Source of the DNA: Chlamydomonas sphaeroides
Lineage: Eukaryota > Chlorophyta > Chlorophyceae > Chlamydomonadales > Chlamydomonadaceae
Direction of reading: 5' to 3'
NCBI GenBank assembly: GCA_001662425.1
Contig: BDDC01000605.1
Coordinates: 16,096-52,296 of the forward strand
DNA length: 36,201 nucleotides
The position numbers were made by a program, and so were the translations under genes. How positions within the stretch are numbered: position 1 is the first letter of the stretch; every line of letters starts with the position of its first letter. The notes under the pieces are model-generated. The model was not told where the DNA came from, did not search any database, and worked only from the letters and a program-made list of their open reading frames with translations. Shown piece after piece: positions 30,743 through 36,201 of this stretch.

Positions 30743-33480
30743 TCAGCGCCGCAGCCGCTTGCTGCGCAGCATGATGGTCATACGGCTGCCGACGGCCGTG
30801 GCGTTTTGGCAGTCGTCACCCAACGGCGGCGGCGGGCAGTTGACGGGCGGCGGGCTCCGTCGCGGCGGGGGAGAGCGCGGCGGTGGCGGCGACCGCGGCG
30901 ACGGCGGCGACCGCACAGGCGGAGGGGACCGGGGCGGCGGTGGCGACCGCAGCGGCGGCGGCGACCGTGGCGGCGGCGGCGACCGCAGCGGCGGCGGCGA
31001 CCGTGGTGGCGGCGGCGACCGCAGCGGTGGCGGCGACCGTGGCGGCGGAGGCGACCGCAGCGGTGGCGGCGACCGCAGCGGCGGCGGCGACCGTGGTGGT
31101 GGCGGCGACCGCAGCGGTGGCGGCGACCGTGGCGGCGGCGGCGACCGCAGCGGTGGCGGTGACCGCGGCGGCGGCGGCGACCGCAGCGTTGGCGGTGATC
31201 GCAGCGGCGGCGGCGACCGTGGCGGCGGCGGCGACCGCAGCGGCGGCGGCGACCGTGGTGGCGGCGGCGACCGCAGCGGCGGAGGTGACCGTGGTGGCGG
31301 TGGCGACCGCAGCGGCGGCGGCGACCGTGGCGGCGGAGGCGACCGCAGCGGCGGCGGGGACCGCGGCGGCGGAGGCGACCGCAGCGGCGGCGGGGACCGC
31401 GGCGGCGGCGGCGACCGCAGCGGCGGCGGGGACCGTGGCGGCGGCGGCGATCGCAGCGGCGGCGGAGACCGTGGCGGCGGAGGCGACCGCAGCGGCGGTG
31501 GTGATCGCGGCGGCGGCGGTGATCTCAGCGGCGGCGGCGATCGCAGCGGTGGTGGGCTCCGCGGCGGCGGAGGAGACCTCAAAGGTGGTGGACTCCGGGG
31601 TGGCGGCGGCGAGCGAAGGGGTGGTGGGCTCCGAGGCGGCGGCGGCGAGCGAACCGGCGGCGGTGGTCGACGGGGCGGTGGGGAACGTAGCAGCGGCGGG
31701 CTGGGCCGTGGCGGCGGCGACCGAAGGGGCGGCCGGGGCGACCGCTGGCATGGCTGCTCGAGCGGTTGCTGCAGGGCGGACCAGCGGCGGGGCGGACAGG
31801 GCTCATGCAAGGCGGCCCACCCCCGTTCGCAGCTCTACAGCGACGCCGCCCAGGACCCCGCGTCCCGGTCCCCGTCCCGGCTGTGGCCTTCCGGTCCGGT
31901 CCAGCGGCCCCCGCACCGCGCCAGCCCCGGGGCCGTTGCAGGCCCCTGGCCCCAGGTGTGCGGCCTCGAGCCGCGACGCCGCCCCCCCCTGGCATGCTGG
32001 AGGCCCGGGTGCCGACCCCATGCGGGGCCCGGCTTGCGGAGGGCACCGCAATGAGCGCCAAGCGGACCCCGGCGCCCCGACCCACATACACAACGGCCGG
32101 GTCGCCGGTGCATTGCGACTCCAAAATCACGCCCTTTTCGTTGAAGGGGTCCTCACGCGTGTAGCTGCAGGGGGGGCGGCACGCGGCGGCAGCCGGTCAG
32201 GCGCGGCGCGCGGAGGCAGCGCGGCGCGCAGCGGCGAGCCGCGGCGCACGGCCGCTCGCAGCACGGGGGGGGGGCCGGTCGGCGGGGGTGGGGCAGCAAA
32301 GGCGCTAGCAGGGCCGGCCCGAGCAGAGGAGGCACATGGGCGCCGAGGGAGGGCGCGCCGTGCACACCGCCCGGGCGCTGCGGGCCAGGCAGCGCTGCCT
32401 GGGAGCTGTCCTGGCGCTGCTGCTGCTGCTGCGAAGGCGCACCGCCAACGGACGCGTGGTCAGCTGCCCGGCGGCGGCTGTTGTGTAGCGCAGGGAGTGA
32501 ACGCCCCCAGTGAGGCGCCGCCAGTCCGCACCTGCAGGTGTCCAGCAGGCCCAGATCGTGCGGCGAGAAGAAAAAGCGCGCGATGTGCGCGTAGGCCTCG
32601 ACAGCGAAGCGATTGGCGTAGTCCTCGGCTACGGGAGGGGGGCACGGCAGGGGCGCCGGTGCTGAAGGCGAGCTGGCAGGTGCTAGCCCGGGGCTCTGTG
32701 CTGGCGCTGGGGCCGACAGATGCCAGGACGTTGAGCGCCGCTAGGAAGACGCGACCCGGCCCACAGCCAGCAGCGCGGCAGCGCACCAAATATAGGTATG
32801 GGAACGTTCTTGCAGGCCCACAGCTCGTCGCTCTGGTACTGCTTGCAGGTGAAGCCGCCGCCATCGGGTATGGGGTCCGTGGCGGTGGGCGTCTGCCAGT
32901 ACTCGTTGGTCAGGGCGACGTGCTTGCTGCAGTTCGCCGGACCAGTACCGAAGCTGCCGATGCGCTTCACAACCACCACACACACTTCGCAGGGGGACTC
33001 AGAGAGTGAGCGCGACATGACGCCTGCGTCCGGTGGGAGGAGGGAGAGGTTATAGGGGGTTTGAAGCGTCGGCGCTACATGGCGGGTTGTAAGCTGACAA
33101 GGGGTACGCATCTACTGCTGAGGGGTGCGCCGGCTACTGAACGTGCCAAACGCCTGGGCAACTTTGTTGTAGGGCGGGAGTAAGCGCCGGTGTCTGTCGG
33201 GAGCTGCGCGCACGACCGACAGCTCACGCACAGCGTGGATGTGTAGGCGCTACGGGGTTGAATTTGCGTTCCGCAAGCAGTTTGTGACAAAGTTTGACGC
33301 GTACTCGATTCAATTGGTTCATTCCCGCTTGCGTCTGCCAAGGCGACCGTCGTGCAGTTTCTTCGCCAAGTGGCGATCAAGGGAAACGTGTAGCGTACCC
33401 GAGCGGGCGTCGGCGATGGCCACAAGCGCACATGTTGCTAGCAGGCCGAGCGCGTAACGCCACCGCGTTGAAGGCAGCAT
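30743..33480 (-). CDS. Secreted hydroxyproline-rich, pherophorin-like cell wall glycoprotein
   Basis: Five exons join in phase (minus strand): 33480-33399, 33023-32787, 32628-32532, 32164-about 32086, about 31768-30743, giving about 506 residues. Exon 1 is a textbook signal peptide: MLPSTR, then hydrophobic YALGLLATCALVAIA, with likely cleavage after ADA. Exons 2-4 give a Cys-rich domain (CEVCVVVVK, an NCS sequon, FTCKQY, ACKNV, LLDTC, SQCTGD). Its CxVC start and Cys spacing recall the globular domains of pherophorins. Exon 5 is a rod of about 50 RSPPP-type repeats, a substrate for prolyl hydroxylation and arabinosylation. It ends in a short Cys-containing basic tail (NCPPPPLGDDC, an NAT sequon, RSKRLRR) and TGA. 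The product should be an extracellular matrix or wall protein. Junctions 1-3 are firm; the exon 4 end and exon 5 start are approximate. The family name is a moderate call; secretion and the rod are clear. Confidence 0.75.
30840..31744 (-). repeat. RSPPP rod-coding tandem repeat
   Basis: About 900 bases of a basic 36-base unit (two RSPPP[PL] pentapeptides plus spacer) with variants such as RSPPT and RSPPS. The array has no stop in several frames on either strand, so it also reads as a Gly-Asp-Arg-rich chain on the plus strand. Only the minus-strand SPPP frame joins to a signal peptide and Cys-rich exons. Confidence 0.9.
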
Positions 33481-33869
33481 AGCCGCCTATCGTGAAGACG
33501 TCTTGTTTCAAGTTGTATGTTGCTTGCTTGACGTTTCTTCTGGCGGAACAGACGCAGGGCACGCAGCTGCCGGATGAACGCGCGGCGATAATACCCACGA
33601 AGCTATGAGGTCAAGTCGTGTTGTGTATCATCGCTGTGTGGCCTACAGTGAGTGAGGCGGGAGGCGCTGTGCGGGCAAGCAGTCGACGGCTAGATGCAGA
33701 GTGACTCCCGCCAAAAGCAGGTAGTTAGGTTAATTATTCGCCGAGCGCTGGGAAAAGCCAGACATCGGTGCGATGTATGGGCGAGATAATGTTATTGGAT
33801 AGCAGTTCAGGCGGCGATCAAGTGCGTGCGGGCGACGTGCACCCGTTCGCGTACGTAAGCCAAAACTGG
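33481..33869. promoter_or_regulatory. Upstream region of the wall glycoprotein gene
   Basis: Non-coding by composition (less GC, no codon bias). It would hold the promoter and 5' UTR of the minus-strand glycoprotein gene. A TATTATC stretch (minus strand, about 33586-33593) sits about 110 bases before the ATG and is a weak TATA candidate. No further element is recognised. Confidence 0.4.
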
Positions 33870-34438
33870 TTACAGCAACAGCCGCCCAGGCGGAGCGTCC
33901 AGCCCAATCCCACAAAAACCCGCATACATGTTCACAGTAAGCAGATCGCTGCACATATCTTGCCGGTCCGGCGCGTTTCGGTTCCAGAAGGGGAACCAGC
34001 CAGTCACGACGGCCGCCCCTCTGACAATGAGTGACGTCCAGCCTTGCTCTGTGAGGTCGCAAGCATCCCTAAACTGATGCACAAGCAGTGGCACAGCCAC
34101 TGATCAGCGATCGAAGGAACCAAACACCGTCCACCAGAGCGTGCGACACTCTTCTCCAGCGCCCGCCAATGAAATCTTCCTCCTTAGGTATTGTACACTG
34201 CCCAGCACGGGTCCTGCGGACCCCGCCTCTCCGCATCAGTAGCGGCTAGCAAAACGGGCTTGGGGGTCACCGCAACGCGCACACATCACGCCAACGCCCT
34301 CGCGACCTGGGCACCTTGCCTCCTAATCCCTGCCTGCTCCTCCCGCATCCCAGCCTTGCCAGACCCACCACACACGCGAGCCCCGCGACCCAACCCACCT
34401 GCCACCACCCCAGCCCGCGCCCCAACCCTCAACCCGCC
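33870..34438 (-). terminator. 3' UTR and poly(A) signal of the nocturnin-like gene
   Basis: From the TAG at 34439-34441 the minus strand runs about 565 bases to TTACA on the plus strand (33870-33874), that is TGTAA in the sense direction. The length is usual for volvocine 3' UTRs. No other gene was seen in it. Confidence 0.55.
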
Positions 34439-36201
34439 CTACCCGCTGCCCCAGTCGTCCTCGCGGGCCGGCGGCGCCCACTCCACGTCCGCGCCAACGT
34501 CCCACTCAAACTCGCAGCACATTGACACGTGGTCGCTGCCGTACAGCGGGCTGGGCAGCGCGCCCGGCCCGATCTCCGCCTCCGTTAGCATTCGCCAGCG
34601 CTGCAGCGGCCGCAGCGCGCCGCAGCCGGTGTAGTAGATATAGTCCGAGATGCGCTTGCTCTCGCCCTTGACCCGGAACTTCCAGGTGCTAAACTCCTCT
34701 CCCAGCGACGTGAGGCACGAGGGCGCCGCGGAGGAGGAGGACAAGGTGCCGGGCGCGGCGGAGGCGACGGGGGGCGCGCCGCGGCCCGGGCCCGGCGGCG
34801 GCGGCCGCGCGGGCGGCGGCGCCGGCAGGTCCATGTCGCTGCCGCTACTGAGCGTGGCGTCCAGCGGCATCTGCTCCCAAATGGACTCCAGCTGCAGCGC
34901 GTGCTCCTGGAACGCCTGCGGAGGGGCAAAGAGCGGCGGCAGAGGGGCGCACGCGCGCTGACCCACATGGCGCTCGGCAGCACGCCGTGCAGCAGGCCAC
35001 ACGCGGCATGGCGGCGGCCCCGAAGCAGCCCTTGCCGCCAGCGCGGCAGGTGCCGCCCCCCCCCCCGTGGACATGCCCACGGCGCCAGCGCGCCTCCGGC
35101 CTGCCCCGCACCAGCGCTCCACATGCGCCCTCCGCAACAGGGCCCGCGCCCAACGCGGCACGGCTGCACGGTGTCGGGCCATGTGGCGAGCTGGCGGCCC
35201 GGCCCACATGAGGTCGAAACCCCATGCGCGAGGCCACAGTCGCTCCCGAGCCACAGCAGCCTGCGGCAAGCGAGCGCCGCCGCCTGCGCCGTGCCGCTCT
35301 TGTTCCTCGCGCCCCCTGCGCAGCCCACCTTGCAGGTCTTGGAGCCGGGCAGCGTGTTGAAGTCGCCCGTCACCACCACCGGCACCCGCAGGTGGGCGCT
35401 CGGAGGCGCGCCGCCGCCCGAGGCCCCATTGCGGTGCGCTGACCCCGAGCCATTGGCCGCCGCCGCCGGCGCGGCGCCGTTGCTCGGGCCGTGCCCGACG
35501 GCGCCGTGCCCGTTACGGCTGGCGGCGGCGCCGTTGCCGTTCACGCCGGCGGCGGTGCTGCTGGCGCCGTTGCTGGCCCCTGCCGCCGTCGCCGCTGCTG
35601 CTGCCGCCGCCCGCGGCGCGCCCTCCGCTGCTGCGGCCGCCTGCAGCCGGTCCACGGTGCTGGCCACGTTGCGCAGCAGCTGCCGGGCCTGTGGCAGCGC
35701 AAGGGGCGGCCGGGTAACGGGGGGCACGGCGAGGTTCAGCTCGTCGACCGAAGCGCAAGGCTTGTCGGGTGCCGCGCGGGCCATTGCACGCAGCGGCCTG
35801 CTCGGGCCCAGCACCCCACCCCACACACCCGCCACTGGACTCTTCACCTCGCCACTGGCCCCCAGCCCCAGCCCCGAGCCCTCGAGCACATGCCTGCATG
35901 GACACAGCACCCCTGCTTAACCCCCCCCTTCGACCCACAGGCTATCCAATCCCCGCCGCAAGGGCCCTCCCAACACACGCTGCCTCCTACTCTCCCCGTC
36001 AATCCCCTCCATCCCACCTCCGGCTCACCTGCTGGTGCCGCAGCTCCTCGCACGCCGCCCCGTCCTTGGCCTTGAGGTGGGTGGTCACCACCAGCAGCTG
36101 GCGGCCCACCACCCGGTCGGTGAGCAGGATCTGCAGGTAGCCCTGGGGAGGGGGAGGGAGGAGGGAGGAGGGAGGAGGGAGGAGGGAGGAGGGAGGAGGG
36201 A
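34439..36201 (-). CDS. Nocturnin/CCR4-family endonuclease-exonuclease-phosphatase protein, C-terminal part
   Basis: Mg2+-dependent EEP-fold phosphatase/nuclease. Relatives deadenylate mRNA (CCR4) or remove the 2'-phosphate of NADPH (nocturnin). Three exons are visible (minus strand): 36142-36029, 35688-35329 and 34915-34439, all phase 0, 316 residues; the start lies beyond 36201. Motifs in order: LLVVTTHLKAKDG (catalytic His), VPVVVTGDFNTLPG (Asp and Asn), STWKFRVKG, SDYIYYTG, LTEAEIGPGALPSPLYGSDH (Asp-His pair). The LTE-x-IGP-x2-LPS block is closest to nocturnin among EEP proteins I know. Low-complexity insertions, Ala/Asn/Gly-rich (about 35400-35630) and Pro-rich (about 34720-34850), interrupt the fold in surface positions, as is common in volvocine proteins. 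The metal-binding Glu expected upstream is outside the window. Confidence 0.85.
36150..36201. repeat. GGGAGGA microsatellite at the window end
   Basis: A 7-base purine unit repeated to the edge of the window. On the sense (minus) strand of the nocturnin-like gene it is the pyrimidine tract just before the acceptor at 36143. The array continues outside the window, so its length is unknown. Confidence 0.9.

Noticed and set aside
30612..32054. Plus-strand open frame of 480 residues rich in GGGDR repeats, as a glycine-rich protein
   Set aside because: It is the antisense reading of the RSPPP rod. The minus-strand frame joins to a signal peptide and Cys-rich exons, while the plus frame has no supported start or flanking domain.
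1..36201. Bacterial origin or horizontally acquired operon
   Set aside because: Spliceosomal introns throughout, TGTAA poly(A) signals, signal-peptide wall glycoproteins and uniform base composition fit a volvocine nuclear genome. No insertion sequences, tRNA, rRNA or CRISPR arrays were seen.

Overview
The window looks like nuclear DNA of a volvocine green alga (Chlamydomonas type). It is very GC-rich and Ala/Gly-biased. Genes are split by many short introns with pyrimidine-rich 3' ends, TGTAA-type poly(A) signals follow genes, and a secreted SPPP-rich wall glycoprotein is present. The species cannot be fixed from sequence alone.

From 1 to 28828 (+) the window is filled by the 3' part of one giant modular type I polyketide synthase (PKS) gene. 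I could join 36 exons in a consistent reading frame, giving the last 7,898 residues; the start lies upstream. The order is: (module 1, partial) pseudo-KR/ER/KR/ACP; (module 2) KS-DH-pseudoKR-ER-KR-ACP; (module 3) the same; (module 4) KS-dead DH-ACP; (module 5) KS-dead DH-ACP; then three thioesterase-type alpha/beta-hydrolase domains in a row. No acyltransferase lies in any module, so extender units must be loaded in trans. The architecture matches the single giant type I PKS known from Chlamydomonas (PKS1, implicated in zygospore wall maturation). Orthology is an inference. Modules 1-3 should give a fully saturated chain. Modules 4-5 have lost reduction and dehydration, so the last two condensations should leave keto groups before release. 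The first and third thioesterases keep a plausible Ser-Asp-His triad; the middle one has lost it.

From 28829 to about 29400 is the PKS 3' UTR with TGTAA signals, followed by about 1.3 kb with no gene I can support.

From 30743 to 33480 (-) is a five-exon gene for a secreted hydroxyproline-rich, pherophorin-like cell wall glycoprotein: signal peptide, Cys-rich domain, long RSPPP rod and short basic tail. It converges on the PKS gene. Upstream of it, 33481-34438 holds its promoter region and the 3' UTR of the next gene.

From 34439 past the end of the window (-) is the 3' part of a nocturnin/CCR4-family endonuclease-exonuclease-phosphatase gene. Three exons are visible, carrying the HLK, GDFN and SDH active-site motifs.

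The most notable points are the triple thioesterase tail, the non-reducing end of an otherwise fully reducing line, an almost identical ER tract shared by modules 2 and 3, and three GC-AG introns fixed by phase and homology.
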